A stretch of 64,000 nt of DNA, from positions 8,370,001 to 8,434,000 of the forward strand of contig NZ_CP070619.1 of assembly GCF_017068395.1 (NCBI RefSeq), given 5' to 3'. Made by a program: the position numbers and the translations under genes. The notes beneath the pieces were generated by a model, which was given only the letters and a program-made list of their open reading frames with translations, did no database searches and had not been told where the DNA came from. Below are positions 34,785-43,694 of the stretch, piece after piece. The first letter of the stretch is position 1; each line of letters begins with the position of its first letter. Origin of the DNA: Rhodococcus pseudokoreensis. Its GTDB lineage: Bacteria; Actinomycetota; Actinomycetes; Mycobacteriales; Mycobacteriaceae.

Positions 34785-35231
34785 TCAGAGATAGAGGTCG
34801 ACGAGGGTGCTGACCAGCGACCAGTGCGTGGCCCGGGCCCGCAGGGTCCTCAGCTCGGGGTAGACGATGCGGAAGGTCCGCGCGAGGGCGACGCTCAGCC
34901 CGCCGGTGATGTCCGGGAGCCCTGATCGGGTGTCGGTTGCGAGGACGCCGTCGAGCGGCGGGTAGCCGGTCAGTCGCTCCAGGATCGGATCGATCCGGAG
35001 GTGTGGTCCGAGTTCCCGGAACAATCCGATGTTTTCTTGCAGGCCTCTGGTGATCGGCAGGTCGGTGAGTTCGATGACGTGCCGGTGCTGTGCCGCGGCA
35101 TCGGACTGGGCGACGACGAGCAGGTCGTACAGCTTCCCGGTGACGACATCGTCGAATCGGTGAAAGTCGTCCCTCACGACGCCGATACTGGCGGCCACCC
35201 GGAAGATGTCCTCGAACTGGTCGAATGTCAT
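34785..35231 (-). CDS. DUF1931 histone-fold protein
   Basis: Start at ATG 35231 (MTFDQFEDIFRVAASIGV) matches the family N-terminus; an in-frame ATG at 35267 is possible. 148 residues. FHRFDDVVTGKLYDLLVVAQ, IELTDLPITRGLQENI and ITGGLSVALARTFRIVYPEL are the DUF1931 pattern, which forms two histone folds in one chain in solved bacterial members. Whether it binds DNA is unproven. It stands alone on the minus strand. Confidence 0.83.
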   Translation of the reverse strand: MTFDQFEDIFRVAASIGVVRDDFHRFDDVVTGKLYDLLVVAQSDAAAQHRHVIELTDLPITRGLQENIGLFRELGPHLRIDPILERLTGYPPLDGVLATDTRSGLPDITGGLSVALARTFRIVYPELRTLRARATHWSLVSTLVDLYL

Positions 35232-35440
35232 GAGCGACCCGTGGCCCCCGACCTCCGCACCGTCCATCAGGTGATCATCCTCCCCGATCCGCCCCGGCTA
35301 TGTCATGTTCATTCTTCCGCCGGGACGATCCCGCCGCGGACACGGATGACCCGTCCTGGAATCGCGTTGTCCGGCACGAAGTCCTGCGCGGCCGGCAGGC
35401 CGGGTTGTGCACGACCACCGGCAGCGAGTACAGCGAAGGG

Positions 35441-37036
35441 ATGAGCCGGTGGGAGCGGCGCGGGGCGCGGTGGTGGCCGTTGGCGGCCGCCGCCGTGCTG
35501 GTCGTCGTGCTCGCGGTGTGCGGGGTGGTTCCGGTGTGGCCGGGACTGTTGCACCTCGTCGCGCTGCCGCCGCTGGATCAGTTCGCGGACCTGCGACTTC
35601 TGCTGGTATGCACCGACTCGTGGCCGCAGTTCCTCGTGCTGCTGGCTGTCGTGTCGGCCGTGCGGATCATGTTGATGGCCTGGCTGCTCGGCGGTCTCGA
35701 CACGAGGCGTATCCGCTTCGCGACGGCGTTCTACGCGACCGCGTTCGGTCCCGTCCTGCTGGCGTCGTGCGCTGACGCGACCGGCTACGCGATGCTGTAC
35801 TCGCGGGCGTTCTGGCCGGCGGTAGCGCTCGTCGCGGTGCTGGTGTGGATACTCGGGCCGGTGCCGTGGCAGGGCGGCACCGGCCTGCGTGCGGCAATGG
35901 GGCGGACCTGGCGCCGGGGCCTGCGAGTCGAGGTGATGGTGCCGTATTGCGCGGCGATCCTCGCACTGGGCGCCCTGGCGGAGCGCGTGCCGGCCCTTAC
36001 CGTGCTGCTCGTGCCGGTATCTGCAGCGGCGACGGGGCTGACGGTGTGGGCGATGGGCCGTGCGCCGCTGAGGCGGCCCGCCGCGGCACTTGCCGCGGTG
36101 CTCGTCGCGTCGACGGTCGTGTCGATGATCTTCGTTCGGACCCGCACCTATGACGATCCGGAACCCGGGCCACGACAGGCGGGTTCGCTGCTCGTCATGG
36201 CCGGCATCGACTCGCGTTCGGGGGAGGGGACGATGCACCGGGCCGACGTGCAGCGCCTGGGGTACGAATGCGAACAGGTGTACTACTTTTCCTATGCCGG
36301 AACCGGTGGCGGGCAGCCCCGACGCGACGCTACCTGCCCGATCCGAACGGGCGCCCCGTACGAACCGGCCGATACCCATCGTCCCGTCGAGGAGCAGGTC
36401 GCACTGTTCGCCGAGCAGGCGGCGAACCTGCAGCGGCCGTTGACCGTTGCCGCGCATTCCCACGCCGGCTGGATCGCGTGGGAAGCGGTCGCCGCGGGTC
36501 GGGCACAGGTGGACGTGCTGATCCTCGTGGGTGTGTTCCCGGAGACCCCGCTCGGGTTTCCGCCGCCGGACGTCGACCGACCGGGCCGGGTGTTCGGCGA
36601 CGTGTTGCGGTGGGCGGTGCCCGCGATCGAGTTCGCGTTCTTCTCCTTCGACCCCGACACTCCCGCGGCGCGGCAACTGCTCGGGGACGCGGGCAGCGCA
36701 CAGGCCGTTCTCGGCGAGAGACTGCCCGAAGGGGTGCGTGTGCTGAGTATCGCGTCGGCCGCCGATCTTCCACTGATGCCGCACGGCCGGCGCCTGGACG
36801 TCGAACGCAACGGTTGCCCGGTCCGCGCCGCGCACTCGTCCCTTCCGACCTCCGCCGCCTTCGACGATGAGGTGATCCGGTTCCTGAACCACCGGGATCC
36901 TCCGCCCTGCCCGGCATGGCGGGACTGGGGTGCGGTCGTGATGCAGGCCTTCGGTGTACCCCCAGCGAACGTTGACGAGACTGTGCGGAAGCGGGCGGGA
37001 CGATTTCGCGGACGCCGGAGCATCGGCGGGAGTTAA
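35441..37036 (+). CDS. Polytopic membrane protein with C-terminal alpha/beta-hydrolase domain
   Basis: ATG 35441 (MSRWERRGARWWPLAAAA) gives 531 residues; upstream in-frame sequence looks non-coding. The first 250 residues hold about six membrane spans. The extracellular C-terminal part reads as an alpha/beta hydrolase: LLVMAGIDSRSGEG, a nucleophile elbow AAHSHAGWIAWEAV (Ser in A-H-S-H-A) and ILVGVFPETPLGFP, with a late His in RAAHSS. A membrane-tethered esterase or lipase acting on envelope lipids is plausible, but the substrate is unknown. Confidence 0.75.
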   Translation: MSRWERRGARWWPLAAAAVLVVVLAVCGVVPVWPGLLHLVALPPLDQFADLRLLLVCTDSWPQFLVLLAVVSAVRIMLMAWLLGGLDTRRIRFATAFYATAFGPVLLASCADATGYAMLYSRAFWPAVALVAVLVWILGPVPWQGGTGLRAAMGRTWRRGLRVEVMVPYCAAILALGALAERVPALTVLLVPVSAAATGLTVWAMGRAPLRRPAAALAAVLVASTVVSMIFVRTRTYDDPEPGPRQAGSLLVMAGIDSRSGEGTMHRADVQRLGYECEQVYYFSYAGTGGGQPRRDATCPIRTGAPYEPADTHRPVEEQVALFAEQAANLQRPLTVAAHSHAGWIAWEAVAAGRAQVDVLILVGVFPETPLGFPPPDVDRPGRVFGDVLRWAVPAIEFAFFSFDPDTPAARQLLGDAGSAQAVLGERLPEGVRVLSIASAADLPLMPHGRRLDVERNGCPVRAAHSSLPTSAAFDDEVIRFLNHRDPPPCPAWRDWGAVVMQAFGVPPANVDETVRKRAGRFRGRRSIGGS

Positions 37037-37151
37037 ATGGAATGACGCAGGCGTAAAGGATTTCGGCACAGGGTAAGCCCAACTCAAGGTCCGTCGCCGC
37101 CCGCTCCGTTCTCGTTCGCACGGCGCGGGAGGCTGAGCGTCGGGGTGCGCG

Positions 37152-38384
37152 ATGATCGAAGCAGTGACAGGGCTCCTCACGAGGAGAAATGAACCCGCCG
37201 ATGCTCGACCCGAACTGCCCGCACAACCCGATCACGCCGGCCCTGTCAGTGGTGTGGCACTCGGCAGACTTCTCGCGGCGGCGATACTGTCGCCGGCACA
37301 GGCGTCGCTGCTCGTTGCCGATGCGCTCGATCAACTCGAACCGGCGCGCAGCGACGGGCCCGACCGCATCCGTCTCCGGAACGTGACGGTATCCGACAGC
37401 GGGCATCTCACGATCGAGTACGGGCGCGGTGCGGTGTCCGGGCAAGACGTGAACGAGGAGGTTGCCGGACTGTTCCGTAGCATCGCGACGAACTGTCGCA
37501 GTTCGGCCCTGCCTGAACGGTTGCACGAATCGCTCGTCGAAACAACAGATCTCGATGCGCTGCTGCAACGAGTTCGTCTAGCGATCGAACCCGGTGTCGA
37601 TCCCGCCGAGGAGAGTCGGAAACGCTGTCAGATTGCCCGGCTGGTCGCGGCGACCAAGGGACGACCGCGCCCCGACGGCCGCACCGTGGAGGAGCCGCCT
37701 GCCGGTGAGAAGCCGCCGTCGGCGGCCACCGGGTCCACTCTCGCATCGCCGGGCTGGTTCCCGCCGGTCCGGAATCCGTGGCATCGCAGGAAGAGACGCC
37801 ACTCGCGGAGGCAGGGAGCCTTCGGGCTCGTCGCGATCCTGATACTTTTCGCCGCAGTGTGGATGGCTCCGCGGGCGTGGTCGGAACTGCGGCGAGGCTG
37901 GGACGCCGTCCTGAATCCGGTGAATCCCGAGGAGCAGAATCAGATTCGACCCGTGTCTCCGCCACCGGAACCCCCGGCCGACCAGGCCGCGCCGGCGACG
38001 ACCGAGGCCGGACGAGTGCCGCCACCCGTCGACGTCGGTGCGCCCGGCAGCGCCGGGCCGATCACGCTAGTCACGGCCACCCGCGCCAACGGGGAGTGCG
38101 GGCCCGGGCAGGCGTGCGAGATCCGGGTCGACGTCCACCTCGATCCGGCGGCGACTGTCGACGCCGTGACCTGGAGAGTGAACGTGTACGACCGCTGCTC
38201 GGGCGAGGTGCGGGCGGGCGGCGACGTGTCGGAGCGCGTCCAGTCCGGGACTCAGCAGGTGTACGGCATCGTCCGGACCGATCTGCCGCCCGGGACCGCG
38301 CTCGCCGTCGCGGCGATCACGAGCGCCCCGGCGACGGCCGCGTCCGAACCGCTGCTGATCCCCGCCGAGAACGCACGCTGCTGA
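37152..38384 (+). CDS. Single-span membrane protein, upstream partner of the SEDS-PBP gene
   Basis: 410 residues. The N-terminal 190 residues are soluble and cytoplasmic, with LGRLLAAAILSPAQASLLVA and a helical acidic region. A basic patch (RKRRHSRRQ) leads to one membrane span (GAFGLVAILILFAAVWMAP) at about 230. The extracellular tail is Pro-rich, then beta-rich with paired cysteines (GECGPGQACEIRV, DRCSGEV). No known family. Its stop is 6 bp before the run of 23 G and 33 bp before the SEDS-PBP ATG, so co-expression and a shared role in wall synthesis are likely. Confidence 0.68.
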   Translation: MIEAVTGLLTRRNEPADARPELPAQPDHAGPVSGVALGRLLAAAILSPAQASLLVADALDQLEPARSDGPDRIRLRNVTVSDSGHLTIEYGRGAVSGQDVNEEVAGLFRSIATNCRSSALPERLHESLVETTDLDALLQRVRLAIEPGVDPAEESRKRCQIARLVAATKGRPRPDGRTVEEPPAGEKPPSAATGSTLASPGWFPPVRNPWHRRKRRHSRRQGAFGLVAILILFAAVWMAPRAWSELRRGWDAVLNPVNPEEQNQIRPVSPPPEPPADQAAPATTEAGRVPPPVDVGAPGSAGPITLVTATRANGECGPGQACEIRVDVHLDPAATVDAVTWRVNVYDRCSGEVRAGGDVSERVQSGTQQVYGIVRTDLPPGTALAVAAITSAPATAASEPLLIPAENARC

Positions 38385-38389
38385 GTGCC

Positions 38390-38412
38390 GGGGGGGGGGG
38401 GGGGGGGGGGGG
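38390..38412 (+). repeat. Run of 23 G between two co-oriented genes
   Basis: Bases 38390-38412 are all G. The tract lies just after the stop (38382-38384) of the upstream gene. CAGCG separates it from the ATG at 38418, so it occupies the ribosome-binding position. If translation instead begins at the GTG at 38385, the run encodes seven glycines and any length change shifts the frame. Such a long run should vary by slippage. Confidence 0.95.
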
Positions 38413-38417
38413 CAGCG

Positions 38418-41246
38418 ATGCAGGAGGACAAGCACGAATCCGACCCGTGGATCGTCGGGGCGGCGATCGTCCTCGTCGTGCTCGGACTCCTGAATCTGAC
38501 GGCGACCGGGATGACAGGCCACGCCGTTCGCCATCTCCTCTTCGCGGCGGTCGGACTGGTCATCATGTGGGTGTTGTCCCGCATGCGGATCAGTGACCTC
38601 CGGGCCTTCGGCTGGGCCCTGTTCGCGGTGGCGACCTTGTTGCTCGCGGCCGTGTCCCTGGCAGGAGTCGCGACGAAGGGCGCGCAGCGCTGGCTGAACT
38701 TCGGCGTGTTCACCGTCCAGCCCTCCGAGTTGGCCAAGCTCGCCCTGATTCTGGTGCCCGCGAGCATGCTCGCGGGTGGGTTCACCCTCGCACGATTCGT
38801 CGCCACCCTGGCTATTGCAGCGGTGCCGGTGGCGCTCGTGGCGGTCCAGCCCGACCTGTCGACGGCCGTCGTGCTCGTTGCGACAGCCGGGCTGATGCTC
38901 ATCCTGGCGCGGGTCCCGCTGCTGCCGCTGGTCCCGTTGTTCGTGGTGGGGATTGCGTCGCTACCGCTCGCGGTGCTGTTCCTCAAGCCGTATCAGCTCG
39001 AACGGGTGCACGTGTTCCTGTCGAGCAACGCCGACCCGGCAGGCGCGGGGTGGGCCGAGTTGCAGGCGAACATTGCGATCGGCAGTGGCGGCCTGTGGGG
39101 TCTGGCGCGTGACCCGATGTACTCCGTGCGGGCACAGTTTCTCCCCGAATCGGAGCACGATCTGGCGTTCGCCAGCCTGGTGTACGGGTGGGGCCTGATC
39201 GCCGGCCTGGCCGTCGTGGTGGCGACGTCGGTGATCGTGTGGCGGGCCGCACTCGCTGCGCGCACGGCACGGACCCGGGAGGCTGCACTCGTCGCGGCCG
39301 GGATCGGTGGGTTGTTCGGAATCCACGCGCTGGTGTCGATCGGTCAGAGTCTGTCGCTGCTGCCCCACACCGGAATGCCGATTCCCCTCTTCAGCTACGG
39401 CGGGACGGCCGCGATCGTCGGATTCGCCGCCATCGGACTGGTACTCGCGGTGCGCCGAGACGGCGTCGCGCGACCACTGTGGGCCCCCGACCCCCGGCGC
39501 CGGCGCCGCCCACGCGGAATGTCGGCGGGCACGATGACGATGATCGCCGCACTCGTCGCCATGTCGGTGTTCGCCTGGCAGGTGCAGCACGACCGGGGTG
39601 CGGAGTATCGGTCGATGAGTGATGCACAGATGATGCGGTGCATCCGCCTGCCTGCCGAACGCGGACTGATCGTCGACCGCAACGGCGTCCCTCTCGTGGC
39701 GAACGTCGCCGAGTACGCCGTTGCCGTGGTCGCTCGAATGTTCGAGAAGAGCGACGACGACGCCCGCAACCGGCTCGCCGCGCTGCTCGCGAAGTCACCC
39801 GACGAGCTGTCGGACCTGATCGACGCCGGCGGCGAGGGTGAAACCCAGGTGGAGGTGGGGAGAGTCCCACCCGACCAGGCTCGGGGCATCGTGGATGCGC
39901 ACCTTCCCGGTGTTCTCGTGGTGCCGTCCGGACGCAGGCAGTACCCGTACGGTGCCGTACTCGCGTCCATCCTCGGACACGTCGGGGTCGCCGACGCCGA
40001 CGACATGGAACGCTGGCCCAACCTCGCACTCGGATCCCGGGTCGGCAAAGCGGGACTCGAGAAGCAGTACGACGCTCTGCTCCGCGGCAGTGACGGCAAA
40101 CAGTGCATGTACGTCGACCCGTCGGGCAATCCGGTGGCCACCGGCGAGCGCATCGACCCGGTGCGGGGCCACGATCTGCGCCTGCACCTCGACATCGGTG
40201 TGCAGACCCTGGCCACCGACGCGCTCGTGGAGGCGATGCGCACCAGCAAGGGCGACCTCGGCGCCGCCGTCGTGATGGATGCGCGGACCGGAGCCGTGCT
40301 CGCTCTCGCCAGCGTCCCGGGCGCCGACAACAATGTCTACGGACCCCCCGCCGACCTCGTCGCGCTCGCGGCGCAGAGCCAGACCCCGGGCCCGAGCGCG
40401 TTGGTCAACAACGCCACCCAGACCGCGGTCCCGCCCGGTTCGACATTCAAGATCGTCGTCGCGTCGACGGACATGCAGTACCCGATGCTGTCGCCCGACG
40501 CGGTGGTCGAGACCGGCGCGGCCTACACCTACGGTGGGCACACCTTCCGGAACTGGCAGCCGATGGGCCCGAACAATATGCTGCAGGCGATCCAATGGTC
40601 CGACAACGTCTACTTCTACAAACTCGGTGAGCTCCTGGGTCCGGAGAAGATGGCCGACGTCGCGAGTCAACTCGGCGCGGGACGGCAGTCCGGGATCGAC
40701 CTGCCCGGCGAGGCGGAGGGATTCCTCGGCACCCCGGAGAACGTCGGAAGCATCGGGTCCACGTGGTATCCCGGGTCGACGCTGTTGATGGGTATCGGGC
40801 AGGGCACCGTCAGCGCGACCCCTATCCAGGTCGCGCGCTGGACGTCCGGGATCGCCACCGGCGCGATGGTGACTCCTCAGCTGGCCGCGTCGTACGGGCC
40901 GGAACTGATCCCCATCCCGACAGAGGCACCACAGCGGCTCGCGTTCGCCGACCGTCTCGATCCTGTCCGGGCGGGGATGCGGGCGTCCGCGGCGGCCGGG
41001 ACCGCCGGGCAACTCGCGGACCTTCCGGTACCGGCCGGCGCCAAGACGGGAACTGCGGAGGATCCGTCAGCGCCTGGGGGACTGAACGCCTGGTTCTCCG
41101 CGGTGGCGCCATTCGACGCCCCCGAGATCGTGGTGACGGCGCTGGTCCGTGGTGGCGGCTTCGGGTCGGCGACTTCCGGCCCCGTGGTCAAGAAGATCCT
41201 CGAGCACTACTTCCCGCGACCACCTGCTCCGGCGCCGCCCCGGTGA
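38418..41246 (+). CDS. Natural fusion of SEDS glycosyltransferase (RodA/FtsW) and class B PBP transpeptidase
   Basis: From ATG 38418 the protein has 942 residues (953 if GTG 38385 is used). Residues 1-370 are a ten-span SEDS domain with WLNFGVFTVQPSELAKLALI and the catalytic-loop motif PESEHDLAFASLVYGWG (Asp248). After a basic linker, another span (about 385-403) leads to a PBP dimerisation region (LPAERGLIVDRNGVPLVANV) and a transpeptidase domain. All three active-site motifs are intact: S675-T-F-K678, S728-D-N730 and K876-T-G. It should polymerise lipid II and cross-link peptidoglycan in one chain. These are normally two separate proteins such as RodA with PbpA. Confidence 0.95.
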   Translation: MQEDKHESDPWIVGAAIVLVVLGLLNLTATGMTGHAVRHLLFAAVGLVIMWVLSRMRISDLRAFGWALFAVATLLLAAVSLAGVATKGAQRWLNFGVFTVQPSELAKLALILVPASMLAGGFTLARFVATLAIAAVPVALVAVQPDLSTAVVLVATAGLMLILARVPLLPLVPLFVVGIASLPLAVLFLKPYQLERVHVFLSSNADPAGAGWAELQANIAIGSGGLWGLARDPMYSVRAQFLPESEHDLAFASLVYGWGLIAGLAVVVATSVIVWRAALAARTARTREAALVAAGIGGLFGIHALVSIGQSLSLLPHTGMPIPLFSYGGTAAIVGFAAIGLVLAVRRDGVARPLWAPDPRRRRRPRGMSAGTMTMIAALVAMSVFAWQVQHDRGAEYRSMSDAQMMRCIRLPAERGLIVDRNGVPLVANVAEYAVAVVARMFEKSDDDARNRLAALLAKSPDELSDLIDAGGEGETQVEVGRVPPDQARGIVDAHLPGVLVVPSGRRQYPYGAVLASILGHVGVADADDMERWPNLALGSRVGKAGLEKQYDALLRGSDGKQCMYVDPSGNPVATGERIDPVRGHDLRLHLDIGVQTLATDALVEAMRTSKGDLGAAVVMDARTGAVLALASVPGADNNVYGPPADLVALAAQSQTPGPSALVNNATQTAVPPGSTFKIVVASTDMQYPMLSPDAVVETGAAYTYGGHTFRNWQPMGPNNMLQAIQWSDNVYFYKLGELLGPEKMADVASQLGAGRQSGIDLPGEAEGFLGTPENVGSIGSTWYPGSTLLMGIGQGTVSATPIQVARWTSGIATGAMVTPQLAASYGPELIPIPTEAPQRLAFADRLDPVRAGMRASAAAGTAGQLADLPVPAGAKTGTAEDPSAPGGLNAWFSAVAPFDAPEIVVTALVRGGGFGSATSGPVVKKILEHYFPRPPAPAPPR

Positions 41247-42236
41247 TCAGCTGCTGTACGCGGCAACGACCTCGGGATGCACGAGACATGCGGTGGCGCC
41301 TTCGGCGACGCAGGTGAGGGGGCGCTCGGCCGTCTTCACCGGGAATCCGAACGCTTCCTCGAGCAGCTGCGAGAGGCCGCGCAGCATCGCCCCGCCGCCG
41401 ATCACGAGCAGCCCTTCCGACATCACGTCGCCGATCGCCTGGGGCGGAAGGTCTTCGAGGCACTCGGTCAGGGTGCGGACGATTCCGGCTGTTGTCGGCC
41501 GCAATGCATCCACGATCTCCTCGGTTTCGAGTGTGACGAACCGTGCCCGGCCGGTGGCGGCGTCACGGCCCTCGACGACGAGTGACTGCCCTTCGTCGGT
41601 GTCGGGTGCGCCCAGCTTCGCGCGCTCGGCGGTGAGCTCGCCGACGACGATGTTGTGCTCCGACCGCAGGTAGTGGTACAGCGCGTTGGTCAGTTCGTCC
41701 CCGGCGAGTCGGCAACTGCGGTGGGAGAGAATGCCACCGAAACAGATGGCGGTGATTTCCGAAGTGCCGCCACCGATGTCGACGACGAGGTGGGCGCGTG
41801 CTTCGAGCGGATTGATTCCGCAGCCGAGGGCACCCGCGACCGGCTCGGGCACCAACCCCACCTTCCGCAGGCCGGCCTCGTGCCCGACCTCGAGCAGGGC
41901 CCTGCGCTCGAGCGGGGTGGCGCCGGCAGGCACCGAGATGACGGCCTTGGGCCGCACCCCGTATCGCCTGCCCGGCGACACCCGTTTGACGATCGCCGTC
42001 ACGAAGGCCCGTGCCGACTCCAGGTCGACTATCACCCCGTCACGCAACGGCCGCACCGGAGTTATTCCGATTGGCGTACGGCCGACGAGACTTCGCGCCT
42101 CGGTACCGATGGCGAGAGCACGGTGCGGTTCCTTCGTCCGAACCAGCATGAAAGACGGCTCGTTCAGTACGATGCCGTCGTCGGGAGTTCCGACGACAGT
42201 GTTGGCAGTTCCGAGATCGATACCAAGTCCACCCAC
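41247..42236 (-). CDS. mreB: MreB-family bacterial actin
   Basis: GTG 42236 with GGAGG 5 nt upstream gives 329 residues. Phosphate-1 loop GIDLGTANTVV, connect region, phosphate-2 loop VVDIGGGTSEITAI and adenosine motif LLVIGGGAMLRGL are all present, in MreB rather than DnaK spacing and length. MreB filaments guide RodA/PBP2 elongation complexes in rods. Most Mycobacteriales elongate from the poles without MreB, so its presence is notable. The gene ends stop-to-stop (TGATCA) against the SEDS-PBP fusion gene, implying a functional unit. Confidence 0.9.
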   Translation of the reverse strand: MGGLGIDLGTANTVVGTPDDGIVLNEPSFMLVRTKEPHRALAIGTEARSLVGRTPIGITPVRPLRDGVIVDLESARAFVTAIVKRVSPGRRYGVRPKAVISVPAGATPLERRALLEVGHEAGLRKVGLVPEPVAGALGCGINPLEARAHLVVDIGGGTSEITAICFGGILSHRSCRLAGDELTNALYHYLRSEHNIVVGELTAERAKLGAPDTDEGQSLVVEGRDAATGRARFVTLETEEIVDALRPTTAGIVRTLTECLEDLPPQAIGDVMSEGLLVIGGGAMLRGLSQLLEEAFGFPVKTAERPLTCVAEGATACLVHPEVVAAYSS

Positions 42237-42347
42237 GTCGGCCTCCAGAGGGATTCCAGCGAGATGTGCTTGATGTTACGCAGCGGCAGCGTCATTCGGA
42301 AGGTATCGCGGTCATTGGAAGCATCCCGGTAAGCGGTCACGACGTGG

Positions 42348-43694
42348 TCACGCGAAATCGAACAGTGGTGGAAGCACGCCGACCATCAACGCCGCCCATA
42401 CACCGAACACGGGGAGGTAACGCGTCTGCCAGCGTTCGGTGGAGCCGAATTCGCGCCGGCCCCGCAGGAACCCGAGGATGAGAACGGCCGACCAGGTCAG
42501 GTTGACGAGGAGGACCAGGTTCATTCCGAGTGCGGCCACCTTGTTCGGGGTGAAGCCGAATTCCGCGATTCGCGTGAGCATGGCGAACAGCATCAGCAGG
42601 TCGACCGCGAGGGCGCTGACGACGAGGACGAGCTGGAGGCGATCGAACAGGTCGGGCGGCAGGTAGGGGTCGCGGGCGGAAATCGCGTACAGCAGCAGGC
42701 CCAGGACGACGACCAGGATGAGGTCCATCAGGATCAGCAGGTTCCGGTCGACATCGACCACGCTGCCGGTCGTCGCGAAGGCGACGAGCAGCACCAGCAG
42801 CATGAGGGTCGTCAGTGGTGTGAACACTCGGGTGAGGACGGGGGCGATGTTCTCCACGACGTTCTGTTTCGCCTCCACCAGCCATGCGGCGACGATGACC
42901 GCACCGGCCGCTCCGAACGGAACCACCCAGTCCTCGACGACCCACTCGACGCTCAGGCCGAGGGCGTCGAAAGCATTGACCGTCAGGCCGATGAGCACGC
43001 CGCCGCCGAGGGCGAGGAGGGTCAGGTAGACCACCCATTCGCCGGTGAATCGAATGAAATCCATCCGCCGCCGGTCCGACCGCCGCTGGCCGCCGACGTA
43101 CGCGACGCCGACCGCGAACCACAACGCGATCGGTGTGTGGATCGCCGCGATCACCTCGGTGGAGCCGTTCGAGACGAACGGGAAGACGTTCAACAGGACC
43201 GCCGCCAGGGCGAACGGCACCACCAGCGCCGCGGCCAGTCGGAGCGTCACCTTCCGTTTCCACGCGAAGTATCCGGTGAGGAAGGGAAGAACGAACAGGC
43301 TGAGGTTGCGGGCGAGGTCCTGCTCGTCGAGTGTCGCCAAGCCCGCTTTGAGGGCGAGTGCGGCGCCGACCGCGAATCCGAGAACGACGAACAGTTCACG
43401 GGTGGGGCGAGTGCGATCGCCGTCCGGCGCGGCGGGCAGCAGGACGAGTTGCTTCCACAGCCGATCGGAGTGCTCCCGCGCGAACTCGCGGGAGATGTCG
43501 TCGACGTTGCCCATCCGTTTGACCGCGACCAGGAACGCCTCGTCGGTCTTCAGGCCGGCGGCGGACAGATCCGAAATCTGATCGCGTAGATGGTCTTCCA
43601 TCTCATCCGTGTCGGCGGCGGATATCGCGTGGCGGCGCTCGACGAACCCCCGCCACTGACCGATCTGCGATTCGAGTTCCTTGTCGGTATCCAT
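42348..43694 (-). CDS. Permease-prefix-domain membrane protein
   Basis: ATG 43694 (MDTDKELESQIGQWRGFVER) with GGAAGGA 8 nt upstream gives 448 residues. The first 80 residues are a permease prefix domain 1 (HAISAADTDEMEDHLRDQIS and AFLVAVKRMGNVDDISREFA). About ten membrane spans follow. It is cotranscribed with, and overlaps by one base, the upstream PadR gene, the usual arrangement of these poorly characterised pairs. Confidence 0.78.
   Translation of the reverse strand: MDTDKELESQIGQWRGFVERRHAISAADTDEMEDHLRDQISDLSAAGLKTDEAFLVAVKRMGNVDDISREFAREHSDRLWKQLVLLPAAPDGDRTRPTRELFVVLGFAVGAALALKAGLATLDEQDLARNLSLFVLPFLTGYFAWKRKVTLRLAAALVVPFALAAVLLNVFPFVSNGSTEVIAAIHTPIALWFAVGVAYVGGQRRSDRRRMDFIRFTGEWVVYLTLLALGGGVLIGLTVNAFDALGLSVEWVVEDWVVPFGAAGAVIVAAWLVEAKQNVVENIAPVLTRVFTPLTTLMLLVLLVAFATTGSVVDVDRNLLILMDLILVVVLGLLLYAISARDPYLPPDLFDRLQLVLVVSALAVDLLMLFAMLTRIAEFGFTPNKVAALGMNLVLLVNLTWSAVLILGFLRGRREFGSTERWQTRYLPVFGVWAALMVGVLPPLFDFA

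Noticed and set aside
38390..38412. Poly-G run as a sequencing artefact
   Set aside because: Not fully excluded, but flanking genes are intact on both sides and the run occupies a sensible ribosome-binding position, so I keep it as a feature with a request for long-read confirmation.
39795..41012. 405-residue open frame opposite the PBP domain
   Set aside because: It is a shadow of the SEDS-PBP gene with no start signal and no domain.
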